Shown here: in pieces, positions 36,729-45,612 of the stretch
Numbering within the stretch: the first letter of the stretch is position 1
Layout: every line of letters begins with the position of its first letter
Source of the DNA: Fulvivirga lutea
Lineage (GTDB): Bacteria > Bacteroidota > Bacteroidia > Cytophagales > Cyclobacteriaceae
Assembly (NCBI RefSeq): GCF_017068455.1
Contig: NZ_CP070608.1
Location: forward strand, 3,966,501-4,030,500
DNA: 64,000 bases
Direction of reading: 5' to 3'
The notes under the pieces: generated by a model
What the model was told of the DNA's origin: nothing
Seen by the model: only the letters and a program-made list of their open reading frames with translations
Databases searched by the model: none
Position numbers and translations under genes: made by a program

Positions 36729-37457
36729 ATGACAAGGTTTGGCCTCATCGGAAAAACGCTCTCACACTCCTTCTCCCAAAAATACTTCACTCAAAAATTT
36801 CAAGAGCTCGGATTAAAAGATCATCAATACGATCTTTTTGAATTAAGTACCATTTCGGAAGTCGAAAAAATATTTAAGCTTAGCGAACTAAAGGGTTTAA
36901 ATGTTACCGTACCTTACAAGCAAAGTGTTCTCCCTTATTTAAATCAGTTGGATGATACTGCACAAAAAGTAGGGGCAGTTAATGTGATCAAGCTTGAGAA
37001 AGGTAGAAAAATAGGATTTAATTCTGACTATTTAGGTTTTAAGAAATCATTAGAACAATGGCTACCGCAACCATTCAGAAATACTGCACTGGTCTTGGGT
37101 ACCGGAGGTGCATCAAAAGCCGTTGAGTGTTCATTAAAAGATTTAGGAATTGACTATCAACTAGTATCCAGAAATCCCAGTGAATCGCAGATATCATATG
37201 AATATGTGAATGAGTTAATTCACAAAACCAAGCTAATTATCAATACAACTCCCTTAGGTATGGCACCTGAAATTGATAATTGTCCGGACTTAGATTATAA
37301 TCAAATTACATCTGAACATTACCTCTACGACCTCGTTTACAATCCAGAAGAAACACTCTTTTTAGCTAAAGGAAAATCAAAAGGAGCTTCTATCAAAAAC
37401 GGCCTCGAAATGTTACATTTACAAGCAGAGGAATCTTGGAAAATCTGGAATAAATAA
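36729..37457 (+). CDS. aroE: Shikimate dehydrogenase
   Basis: A 242-residue NADPH-dependent enzyme reducing 3-dehydroshikimate to shikimate in aromatic amino acid biosynthesis. The N-terminal substrate domain has FGLIGKTLSHSFSQ (shikimate-binding serines) and NVTVPYKQSV with the catalytic lysine; the NADP domain has LGTGGASKA, and 'NTTPLGMAP' follows. It is slightly shorter than the E. coli enzyme, which is usual in Bacteroidota. It sits 1 bp after popT and 3 bp before uvrB, all on the same strand. Confidence 0.94.
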   Translation: MTRFGLIGKTLSHSFSQKYFTQKFQELGLKDHQYDLFELSTISEVEKIFKLSELKGLNVTVPYKQSVLPYLNQLDDTAQKVGAVNVIKLEKGRKIGFNSDYLGFKKSLEQWLPQPFRNTALVLGTGGASKAVECSLKDLGIDYQLVSRNPSESQISYEYVNELIHKTKLIINTTPLGMAPEIDNCPDLDYNQITSEHYLYDLVYNPEETLFLAKGKSKGASIKNGLEMLHLQAEESWKIWNK

Positions 37458-37460
37458 AGC

Positions 37461-39482
37461 ATGGAATTTAAACTTACAAGTGAATATGAGCCAACAGGTG
37501 ATCAACCAAAAGCCATAAAAGAACTTGTTAAAGGTATTGAAGAAGGCGAGTTAAATCAAACATTATTAGGTGCAACTGGTACGGGAAAAACCTTTACCAT
37601 GGCCAATGTAATTGCCAAAACAGGTAAGCCTACTTTAATATTAAGTCATAATAAAACCCTGGCGGCTCAGCTGTATGGAGAGTTTAAAAACTTCTTCCCG
37701 GAAAATGCGGTTGAATATTTCATTTCCTACTATGACTATTACCAACCAGAGGCATTTATACCAAATTCAGGATTGTATATAGAAAAAGATCTTTCTATTA
37801 ATGATGAAATAGAAAAGCTACGGTTAAGTGCTACCTCATCATTGCTTACAGGCAGAAGAGATATAATAGTAGTTGCCTCAGTTTCTTGTATTTACGGTAT
37901 AGGTAACCCGGAAGAATTTGGGAAAAACATAGTAAAACTGCGCGTAGGAGAAACCATCGCTCGTAATAAATTATTATTCGCTCTTGTTGACATTCTTTAC
38001 AGCCGAACAGAAGGTGAATTTAAAAGAGGTACATTTCGTGTGAAGGGAGATACTGTGGACATCTTCGTTGCCTATGGAGACTTTGCTTACCGTGTCATTT
38101 TTTGGGGTGATGATATTGAATCCATTCAACAAATTGACCCGCAGTCAGGAAAGAAAATCAGTGATGAAACCGCTGTAACAGTCTTTCCAGCAAACTTATT
38201 TGTAACAGGCAAAGAATTACTACACACTGCCATCCATGAAATTCAGGATGACATGGTGGAGCAGGTAAATTACTTTGAATCTGAACAGCGGCATCTTGAA
38301 GCCAAGCGCTTAAAAGAGCGTACTGAATTTGACATTGAGATGATGCGTGAGCTTGGATATTGCTCAGGAGTTGAGAATTACTCCAGATATTTTGACAGAC
38401 GACAAGCAGGTGCTCGCCCTTTCTGCTTGCTTGATTATTTTCCGGATGATTATTTAATGATCATTGATGAAAGCCATGTGACCATTCCACAGGTACGAGC
38501 AATGTGGGGTGGCGACCGTTCAAGAAAAGTAAATTTAGTTGATTATGGGTTTAGACTTCCATCAGCACTTGATAATCGGCCACTTACTTTTAATGAGTTC
38601 GAAGGGCTATTGAATCAAACCATTTATGTGAGTGCAACTCCTGCTGAGTATGAATTACGAAAATCAGAAGGGATCATCGTAGAGCAGGTCATACGCCCTA
38701 CTGGCCTTCTAGACCCTGAGATTGATGTGCGGCCAAGCACCAATCAAATTGATGATTTACTGGAGGAGATTGATGAGCGAGTGAAGAAAGAAGAACGCGT
38801 TCTTATAACCACACTTACAAAGAGAATGGCTGAAGAGCTCACTAAGTATCTTGAACGAGTAAATATAAAATGTCGATACATTCACAGCGAAGTAGATACG
38901 CTGGATAGAGTTGAAATTTTACGCGAATTAAGATTGGGAGTATTTGATGTGTTGGTGGGCGTTAACCTGCTAAGGGAAGGACTTGATTTACCAGAGGTTT
39001 CTCTGGTTGCCATTATTGATGCCGATAAAGAAGGATTTTTAAGAAATGAGCGTTCGTTAATTCAAACAATAGGTAGAGCAGCACGTAACTCCAACGGTCG
39101 TGTAATTATGTATGCTGATAAAGTAACTGGTTCAATGCAGCAGGCTATTGATGAGACCAATAGAAGAAGAAGCTTGCAGATTGCTTATAATGAAAAACAT
39201 GGCATTACTCCTACTACTATCATTCGTTCAAAAGATGCAATTCTAAAACAAACGAAGGTTGCCGATAGAAAGGCCTCTTCAGCCAAATATTATATCGAAG
39301 AGGAACAATCCATTGCCGCAGATCCGGTCGTTTCATACATGGATAAAAAAGGCTTAGAGAAAATGATAGCCAACACCCAAAAATCGATGGAAAAAGCTGC
39401 TAAAGAATTAAACTTTATGGAAGCTGCCAGACTACGAGATGAAATGCTTGAGCTGAAGAAATTGTTAGAGGAAAAGGAATAA
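37461..39482 (+). CDS. uvrB: Excinuclease ABC subunit B
   Basis: A 673-residue DNA helicase-like subunit of nucleotide excision repair that verifies lesions after UvrA loading. Walker [13 protein letters not shown] lies near residue 33, the damage-probing beta hairpin region [20 protein letters not shown] near residue 92, 'IDESHVT' is the Walker B region, motif VI is QTIGRAARN, and a UVR domain for UvrC contact closes the protein (about 630-673; [13 protein letters not shown]). Standard length. It follows aroE by 3 bp and is followed by an HtrA protease after 62 bp. Confidence 0.97.
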   Translation: MEFKLTSEYEPTGDQPKAIKELVKGIEEGELNQTLLGATGTGKTFTMANVIAKTGKPTLILSHNKTLAAQLYGEFKNFFPENAVEYFISYYDYYQPEAFIPNSGLYIEKDLSINDEIEKLRLSATSSLLTGRRDIIVVASVSCIYGIGNPEEFGKNIVKLRVGETIARNKLLFALVDILYSRTEGEFKRGTFRVKGDTVDIFVAYGDFAYRVIFWGDDIESIQQIDPQSGKKISDETAVTVFPANLFVTGKELLHTAIHEIQDDMVEQVNYFESEQRHLEAKRLKERTEFDIEMMRELGYCSGVENYSRYFDRRQAGARPFCLLDYFPDDYLMIIDESHVTIPQVRAMWGGDRSRKVNLVDYGFRLPSALDNRPLTFNEFEGLLNQTIYVSATPAEYELRKSEGIIVEQVIRPTGLLDPEIDVRPSTNQIDDLLEEIDERVKKEERVLITTLTKRMAEELTKYLERVNIKCRYIHSEVDTLDRVEILRELRLGVFDVLVGVNLLREGLDLPEVSLVAIIDADKEGFLRNERSLIQTIGRAARNSNGRVIMYADKVTGSMQQAIDETNRRRSLQIAYNEKHGITPTTIIRSKDAILKQTKVADRKASSAKYYIEEEQSIAADPVVSYMDKKGLEKMIANTQKSMEKAAKELNFMEAARLRDEMLELKKLLEEKE

Positions 39483-39544
39483 GATCAAATTATACTCAAC
39501 ACAATTTAAAATAATGCGTTGAATTATAGTTAAACGATTGATTT

Positions 39545-40984
39545 ATGAATTCAAGATCTCTTTTTATAATCGTATTGGCTTCAAGTATGATTGGCGCTAT
39601 GCTATCCGCAGCCATTGTATTGACCTATGTTCAAAACAATCAGAGCTATAATTACTCGTCCATCTCAAACCGTCAGGACCAATTAGTTAGCAATGTTAGC
39701 TATTCTGATACTGCCTTCGCAATACCTCAAGGGCTTAATTTCGTTTCGGCAGCCAATAAGGTTACACAGTCTGTGGTACATATCAGATCGGTATATAGTG
39801 GTGGAGCTAGCAGCTTTAATGCATTAGAAGGTTTTTTTCGTGGACCTGCACAGTCTTCAGGTTCAGGTGTTATTTTAACTGATGATGGTTTTATTGTTAC
39901 CAATAACCACGTTATAGATGATGCCAGTGAAATTGAAGTGGTTCTTCAGGATAACAGAAGCTATTTTGGGAAGCTAGTGGGTAAAGACCCAACTACTGAT
40001 CTTGCCTTAATTAAAATTGAAGAAACTAACCTGCCGTATTTAAGCTACGGCAATTCAGATAATATTAAAACAGGAGAATGGGTATTAGCCGTAGGCAATC
40101 CTTTTGATTTAAATTCTACAGTTACTGCGGGTATTGTAAGTGCTAAAGCCAGGAATATAGGAATACTTAGAGATAGAAATAATTTACAAATTGAGTCATT
40201 TATACAAACCGATGCTGCAGTAAACCCAGGTAATAGTGGTGGTGCTCTAGTAAACTTAAAGGGAGAGTTAGTGGGGATTAATACTGCCATTGCAACACCT
40301 AATGGTAGTTATGCCGGTTATTCGTTTGCTGTACCAGTAACTCTGGTTAAAAAAGTAATGGACGACCTTCTGGAGTATGGAGAAGTGCAAAGAGGGTTAT
40401 TAGGAATCCGAATTGGTGATGTAACGGCCCGTTTAGCTGAAGCCAGAGGCCTGGACGTTGTTAATGGCGTTTTTGTAAGTTATGTTAATGAAAACAGCTC
40501 TGCTGAAGAGGCAGGAATAGAACAAGGCGATGTGATCGTAGGCATCAATGAAATGGAGGTTACTAATGTCTCTGAATTACAGGAATTAGTAGCTCGTAAT
40601 CGTCCGGGTGATGAAGTAAAAGTTACCTACATACGAGGAGGGGAACGTAAAAGCGTGAAAGCTATTCTTAGAAATACTTCCGGTACTACCGACCTGATTT
40701 CCAAAACCTATAACCCTGAATTAGGGGGTGCAGTATTTGAAGAATTAAATAATGATGAAATGGCCTCGTTACAGCTTAATGGAGGCGTGAAAGCCACCGA
40801 AGTGAATGACGGTAAATGGAAAGAGTCAGGATTAAAAGAAGGATTCATCATCACTAAAATTGACAAAGTAGATATTGTTGATTTGGCCGACTTACACTTG
40901 GTATTAGAAAATAAGAAAGGTGGAATTCTTGTAGAAGGTATTACACCCACTGGCGACCCGGGAGTTTTAGGTGTAGATTGGTAA
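39545..40984 (+). CDS. Do/DegP-type periplasmic serine protease (HtrA)
   Basis: A 479-residue envelope quality-control protease. An N-terminal membrane anchor or signal (residues 7-29), trypsin-like domain (about 65-270) with the triad His122 (TNNHVID), Asp152 (TTDLALI) and Ser231 (GNSGGAL), followed by two PDZ domains (about 285-375 and 385-475). The first PDZ has the usual GLLGIRIGDV start and 'EAGIEQGDVIVGI'. It degrades or chaperones misfolded periplasmic proteins in related bacteria. A clear terminator follows, and it is probably a single gene. Confidence 0.94.
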   Translation: MNSRSLFIIVLASSMIGAMLSAAIVLTYVQNNQSYNYSSISNRQDQLVSNVSYSDTAFAIPQGLNFVSAANKVTQSVVHIRSVYSGGASSFNALEGFFRGPAQSSGSGVILTDDGFIVTNNHVIDDASEIEVVLQDNRSYFGKLVGKDPTTDLALIKIEETNLPYLSYGNSDNIKTGEWVLAVGNPFDLNSTVTAGIVSAKARNIGILRDRNNLQIESFIQTDAAVNPGNSGGALVNLKGELVGINTAIATPNGSYAGYSFAVPVTLVKKVMDDLLEYGEVQRGLLGIRIGDVTARLAEARGLDVVNGVFVSYVNENSSAEEAGIEQGDVIVGINEMEVTNVSELQELVARNRPGDEVKVTYIRGGERKSVKAILRNTSGTTDLISKTYNPELGGAVFEELNNDEMASLQLNGGVKATEVNDGKWKESGLKEGFIITKIDKVDIVDLADLHLVLENKKGGILVEGITPTGDPGVLGVDW

Positions 40985-41005
40985 AAGTTATGATACAAAC
41001 GATTG

Positions 41006-41031
41006 AAAGGAGGCAATAGCCTCCTTTTTTA
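41006..41031 (+). terminator. Terminator after the HtrA gene
   Basis: A 9-bp stem AAAGGAGGC / GCCTCCTTT with an AATA loop (41006-41014 with 41019-41027) that runs into a T tract, 22 bp after the htrA stop. Confidence 0.88.
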
Positions 41032-41065
41032 TTTCCTATAGACTGCCTCCTTAAGTTAAATTTTA

Positions 41066-41073
41066 TAGCTTTG
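41066..41073 (+). promoter_or_regulatory. -7 promoter element for the ALDH gene
   Basis: TAGCTTTG, an exact TAnnTTTG match, 24 bp before the ATG at 41097 and downstream of the htrA terminator. The position and isolation make a promoter likely; a -33 TTTG is not obvious. Confidence 0.6.
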
Positions 41074-41096
41074 CAGCCTGATAAATTAACGTAATT

Positions 41097-42641
41097 ATGA
41101 GTAACAAATTTGGTATTGCTGAAGCCCTAAAGGCCCTAGAAATAAAAGACATTAATTCAGGTACATCCACCGGGTCAAACTGGTTGGCAAATAAAGGAGA
41201 AGAGATTGCCTCTTACTCTCCTGTTGATGGTGCATTGATCGGAAAAGTAGTGGCAACTACTCCTGAACAATACGAAGAAGTTGTAAGTAAAGCAGCCGAG
41301 GCGTTTAAATCATGGAGGTTAATACCTGCACCAAAGAGAGGTGAAGTAGTTCGCCAGATTGGTGAAGAATTAAGAAAATATAAAGAGCCATTAGGAAAGT
41401 TAGTTTCCTATGAAATGGGTAAATCGTATCAGGAAGGCTTAGGAGAAGTTCAGGAAATGATAGACATCTGTGATTTTGCTGTGGGTTTATCCCGTCAGCT
41501 TCACGGACTTACCATGCACTCTGAAAGACCAAGCCATAGAATGTATGAGCAATATCACCCATTAGGAATCGTGGGTATAATCTCAGCATTCAATTTCCCT
41601 GTAGCCGTATGGTCTTGGAATACGATGCTGGCCTGGGTTTGTGGTGATGTTTGTATCTGGAAGCCCTCTGAAAAAACTCCATTGTGTAGTATCGCTTGTC
41701 AAAATATCATTAACAAAGTATTTGCTAAGAATGATGTGCCAGAAGGCGTTTCATGCATAGTAAATGGCGATTATCAAATAGGCGAACTCATGTCAAATGA
41801 CAAAAGAGTTCCTTTGGTATCAGCTACTGGCTCAACAAGAATGGGTAAGAAAGTAGGCGCAGCCGTAGGTGCTCGTTTAGGAAGAGCTTTACTAGAGCTT
41901 GGTGGCAATAATGCAATCATCATCACAGAAAATGCTGATTTAGATGTAGCTATCACCGGAGCATTATTTGGTGCTGTTGGTACGTGTGGTCAGAGATGTA
42001 CTTCTACCAGAAGATTGATCATCCACGAAAGTAAATTTGAAGAAGTTAAAAATAAATTAACCAACGCTTACGGACAGTTAAGAATCGGTAATCCATTGGA
42101 TGAAAAGAACCATGTAGGCCCACTTATCGATAAGGATGCTGTTAAAATGTATGAGCATGCCATTGAAGAAATTAAGAAACAGGGCGGATCTATTTTAGTA
42201 GAAGGTGGTGTGCTAACTGGCGAAGGCTATGAGTCAGGTTGCTATGTAAAACCAGTAATTGCAGAAGCTTCTAACGATTTGCAAATCGTACAGCATGAGA
42301 CATTTGCTCCCATTCTGTACTTAATGAAATACAGCACAATCGATGAGGCCATTGAAATTCAAAACGGTGTGGTGCAAGGTTTATCTTCAGCTATTATGAC
42401 AACCAATATGCGCGAAGCTGAGAGCTTCTTATCTCACGCAGGCTCTGACTGTGGAATAGCCAATGTAAACATCGGAACATCAGGTGCTGAAATTGGTGGT
42501 GCATTTGGTGGTGAAAAAGAAACTGGTGGTGGACGCGAGTCTGGATCAGATGCGTGGAAAGTGTATATGCGTAGACAAACCAATACGATCAATTATGGAA
42601 AAGACCTGCCATTAGCGCAAGGAATTAAGTTCGATCTGTAA
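41097..42641 (+). CDS. ALDH7-type aldehyde dehydrogenase
   Basis: A 514-residue NAD-dependent aldehyde dehydrogenase. Catalytic Cys301 (CGQRCTS) and the general-base glutamate in LLELGGNNA are present. The family-7 pattern is strong: 'SERPSHRMYEQYHPLGIVG', 'AFNFPVAVWSWN', and C-terminal GGAFGGEKETGGGRESGSDAWK region (positions 42496-42561). Members act on alpha-aminoadipic semialdehyde / piperideine-6-carboxylate in lysine catabolism and related aldehydes, so a lysine-degradation role is likely. It has its own promoter and terminator, thus a monocistronic unit. Confidence 0.92.
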   Translation: MSNKFGIAEALKALEIKDINSGTSTGSNWLANKGEEIASYSPVDGALIGKVVATTPEQYEEVVSKAAEAFKSWRLIPAPKRGEVVRQIGEELRKYKEPLGKLVSYEMGKSYQEGLGEVQEMIDICDFAVGLSRQLHGLTMHSERPSHRMYEQYHPLGIVGIISAFNFPVAVWSWNTMLAWVCGDVCIWKPSEKTPLCSIACQNIINKVFAKNDVPEGVSCIVNGDYQIGELMSNDKRVPLVSATGSTRMGKKVGAAVGARLGRALLELGGNNAIIITENADLDVAITGALFGAVGTCGQRCTSTRRLIIHESKFEEVKNKLTNAYGQLRIGNPLDEKNHVGPLIDKDAVKMYEHAIEEIKKQGGSILVEGGVLTGEGYESGCYVKPVIAEASNDLQIVQHETFAPILYLMKYSTIDEAIEIQNGVVQGLSSAIMTTNMREAESFLSHAGSDCGIANVNIGTSGAEIGGAFGGEKETGGGRESGSDAWKVYMRRQTNTINYGKDLPLAQGIKFDL

Positions 42642-42664
42642 TAGATTATGAAGAATAAAAGGAT

Positions 42665-42701
42665 AAAGGGGTACTATGAAGATAGTATCCCTTTCTTTTT
42701 T
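42665..42701 (+). terminator. Terminator after the ALDH gene
   Basis: A 13-bp stem (42665-42677 with 42682-42694, one G-T pair) with a GAAG tetraloop and a T-rich tail CTTTTTT, 23 bp after the ALDH stop. Confidence 0.88.
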
Positions 42702-42751
42702 GTAATCGCCTAATTAGAATTATATTTAGTGGAGAATTCAATTGAAAAAGT

Positions 42752-43159
42752 ATGTCTAAAAAATTTCACTCAGTAATGCTAATAGATGATAATGAGATCG
42801 ATAATCTCATTAATCAAAAAATGATCGAAGCTTCGGACATTGCAGAGCATATTTACACGCATACAGGTGCCAAAAGCGCCATTGAATTTCTTAAAAATAT
42901 CAGTAAGCTGCCCGAGGTTTCAATGAGTGTGTTACCAGAAGTGATTTTTCTTGATATTGATATGCCTCTGATGGACGGTTTTCAATTTTTAGATGAGTTT
43001 GAAAAACTTTCTGACCAAACCCGAAGCAAGTGTAAGATTGTGATGCTCACCTCTTCCATCAACCCACAGGACGTAAATAAATCGAAGAAATACTCTTACG
43101 TTAAGAAGTATATTAACAAGCCGCTATCGCAGGAGAATCTGGAAAAACTGGATATTTAA
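42752..43159 (+). CDS. CheY-like single-domain response regulator
   Basis: A 135-residue receiver of the Rcp1-like type. Acidic pocket D12-D13, phospho-acceptor D68 (VIFLDIDMP), a switch Thr/Ser in MLTSSINP and conserved lysine in YINKPL. It has no output domain. No kinase is next to it; the convergent neighbour is an unrecognised 484-residue protein, and their stop codons overlap in a TTAA. In Bacteroidota such orphan receivers often serve hybrid kinases elsewhere. Confidence 0.93.
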   Translation: MSKKFHSVMLIDDNEIDNLINQKMIEASDIAEHIYTHTGAKSAIEFLKNISKLPEVSMSVLPEVIFLDIDMPLMDGFQFLDEFEKLSDQTRSKCKIVMLTSSINPQDVNKSKKYSYVKKYINKPLSQENLEKLDI

Positions 43160-44610
43160 ACAATTACTTTATTAGCAATTCTCTCGACAAAGTCGCCCTT
43201 GAATTTGATAAGTAGTGAAGGCGAAAAGAATGGAGTCTTCACCTCTCCTATTTTCTCTACCATACTGTTCAGCTTATCAATCTTATTCTTCTTCACATCG
43301 CTTATCGCTGTTTTCAGAATTTTGGTAAATAAGATGATGTGCTCACAGTTTTCTTTGCCTAATAGTCGTATCTGACGCTGAATACTGTTGATCAGTTGGT
43401 TAAACAACTCAAAATCGTGAAGCATACAATATTGTACTGCAAGCACTAGTTTAATCTCCAATTGGATATAGGGGTATTTCTTTAGACTTACCTCGTTTAA
43501 CAGGTTGTTGATCCACTTACTTGATTCTTCATATTTACCCACATAATACGCTGAAATGGCTCTATACATGGTATACACCAGGAAAGTAGGCGCATCTAAT
43601 TTATCCACTTCAAAATCTTGATAAGCACCTTCATTTTCCTCATACATAGCCTGCTCGGTTCCCATTCTTAAATGACGATTCATTTTAGTTACAAGAAACT
43701 GGGCCGGAAACGTGTATAGGTTATAGTTGGTAAGTAAGTTATCCGCAGCATCATTTACTTCTTCGTAAAAGTGTTCTGCTTTTCTATATACTTTATAATG
43801 ATTGTAGTATTCGAGTTTTAAAAACTCAAAAACCAAATTGAGATGATAATAGATTGAGTCTAGCTGATACTGGTTAAATATCTTAGCTACGTTATCGAGT
43901 ATATCTTCTATCGGTTCTTCACCATCATCCATTGACTCTTCCTGATCCACAAAAAGCCTATGAAAAATGATGATACAACTTTGATATACATACAATCTGT
44001 GAGACTCATACAATGCCGCTACGTTCTTCATTTCCTTCAACAGAAGATCTAAGCCCATCTTATCGGTGTCATCACCTGACAGCGCGTATTCACCATATTT
44101 TTTAAAGTATTCAGCTAACAAATCTTCGGCCTTATCCACAGCCAACATGTAAGCTACATGGCGGTTATACAGCTGAGAATAGTTAAAATAGTCCGGTGAA
44201 TGTAAATGAAGTTTTTTTAATGATTTATAAACTACAGTAAGTTCATTGGAAAGATCATAATCCAACAATTCCTTTTCGAGCTTCTTAAGTGTAGCAGTGG
44301 CAATGGCTTTTTTCTTTGTGAAAATGATTTCATTGATGTTTGCTACCTTCTTAAGAATATCAGTTCTGGGGCTCTCCATTTGCTGAAGGAGGTGCTCCTC
44401 AATTTTCTGATTCAACCTTGAACGGAGCGTATAATAAGCATTTGTGTTTACTTCCAGCTCGTTCATAATTTTATTATCAGAGAGCTGGCGCTCACGCATA
44501 GCCTGAAGTAAATAAGCTGATTTTTCAGCATTACTTTCAATTAAAGAAGTATAAATAGCTTCGTAATCTTTGGCAGAAAGCTGCTTGATTATGTTTTTTA
44601 ATTTAGCCAT
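43156..44610 (-). CDS. Unrecognised 484-residue helical protein
   Basis: Not recognised. The protein is largely helical, soluble and rich in L, Y and K. An N-terminal region (about 1-80) with repeated short helices (KDYEAIYTSLIES, then 'NKIMNELEVNTNAYYTLRSRLNQKI') looks like a helix-turn-helix or winged-helix-type segment. The rest resembles TPR or helical repeat architecture, with 'HLNLVFEFLKLEYYNH' and 'YIQLEIKLVLAVQYCMLHD' helical pairs. No membrane segment or catalytic motif is visible. Its stop overlaps that of the convergent receiver gene. Function unknown. Confidence 0.7.
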   Translation of the reverse strand: MAKLKNIIKQLSAKDYEAIYTSLIESNAEKSAYLLQAMRERQLSDNKIMNELEVNTNAYYTLRSRLNQKIEEHLLQQMESPRTDILKKVANINEIIFTKKKAIATATLKKLEKELLDYDLSNELTVVYKSLKKLHLHSPDYFNYSQLYNRHVAYMLAVDKAEDLLAEYFKKYGEYALSGDDTDKMGLDLLLKEMKNVAALYESHRLYVYQSCIIIFHRLFVDQEESMDDGEEPIEDILDNVAKIFNQYQLDSIYYHLNLVFEFLKLEYYNHYKVYRKAEHFYEEVNDAADNLLTNYNLYTFPAQFLVTKMNRHLRMGTEQAMYEENEGAYQDFEVDKLDAPTFLVYTMYRAISAYYVGKYEESSKWINNLLNEVSLKKYPYIQLEIKLVLAVQYCMLHDFELFNQLINSIQRQIRLLGKENCEHIILFTKILKTAISDVKKNKIDKLNSMVEKIGEVKTPFFSPSLLIKFKGDFVERIANKVIV

Positions 44611-44907
44611 CTACAGTTGCCTATTATGATTTAGTTGGTTCTTGACTTTGAAATTAGCTACTTAATTGAAAAGATAGTAAATAATGGGCAGAAATTTAAC
44701 TCGTGTAAAGCGGGAGACAAAAAAAGGAGCTTTTAGATTTAATTAATAGTCAATACTGGGGCGATAGGACGTGGCAGTCTCTTAGTTAGAACCAACTACC
44801 TCAACTCGCTTAAGTTTTTAATTGTGACTTTTTAGTGTAAACATTATGATAATTTTAGTATTTAATTTTATTTATTAAGGAAGAATTATTATTAACTTTA
44901 CAAGCTT
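44611..44907. other. 297-bp intergenic region
   Basis: A divergent gap between the 484-residue protein and the beta-barrel gene. No gene, tRNA or strong hairpin was found. A near match to the promoter -7 (TAACTTTA) lies at about 44892 ahead of the beta-barrel gene. The middle has a short run (AAAAAAAGGAGC) but no paired stem. Confidence 0.5.
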
Positions 44908-45612
44908 ATGAAAACTCTCTTCTTAAGCCTATTATTAATCTATCCATTAGTTTCAATTTCGCAAATATCTATCCAACCAGGGGTAGTTTACGGAAACTAT
45001 AATATGTCTTCACTAAAACAATTCAGAAATTATCTCAATAGTCAGGCAAACCTTAAAACAGTCGATGATTTCCCTTCTACACTGGATATTGATATATCTA
45101 TACTCTATAAGACCAGTCAATTAAATTTCGGTTTTTTTTATAGTCATTCAAATACAGGAGCTAGATCTGGTGTACGGGATTACTCAGCTCATTATAGAAT
45201 CGACATTCCTGTTTCATCTAATAACTTTGGGATCGCTGGAGAAAAAGAGCTGAGAATAAATAGATTTTTATCAATAAGTCCAGGAATTAGAGTTGGTTAT
45301 TGCATCACGAAAGTAGAAGTGATAGATGAGTTACTTCCAAGTGACACTAATACTCAACTATATGAAAAAACCAGCGTTGAATTCAAATCCTCTAATATTT
45401 TCATAAATCCGCAAACAAAGATAGACTTCAAACTTTTAAAACATATTGGACTTGTGAGCCGGGTTGGTTACTCTGCACATTTTACAGAACCATTGATGAT
45501 TGATGATTTTGAGGTAGTGACCGATTCCGGATCACAAATAAAGGCAGATTGGAGCGGTTTAAGATTAGGTTTTGGCATATCGTATACTTTCAAATCAGGA
45601 AATGAAGAATAA
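44908..45612 (+). CDS. Outer-membrane beta-barrel protein
   Basis: A 234-residue protein with signal peptide (residues 1-18, ending VSIS) followed by alternating strands with aromatic ends (e.g. QLNFGFFYSHSN, SPGIRVGYCITKV, IGLVSRVGYSAHF) and a C-terminal strand RLGFGISYTFKSG, the pattern of a small outer-membrane barrel. No specific family is recognised. The downstream lipoprotein gene begins inside its last 11 bp, so the two are co-translated and may act together at the outer membrane. Confidence 0.75.
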   Translation: MKTLFLSLLLIYPLVSISQISIQPGVVYGNYNMSSLKQFRNYLNSQANLKTVDDFPSTLDIDISILYKTSQLNFGFFYSHSNTGARSGVRDYSAHYRIDIPVSSNNFGIAGEKELRINRFLSISPGIRVGYCITKVEVIDELLPSDTNTQLYEKTSVEFKSSNIFINPQTKIDFKLLKHIGLVSRVGYSAHFTEPLMIDDFEVVTDSGSQIKADWSGLRLGFGISYTFKSGNEE

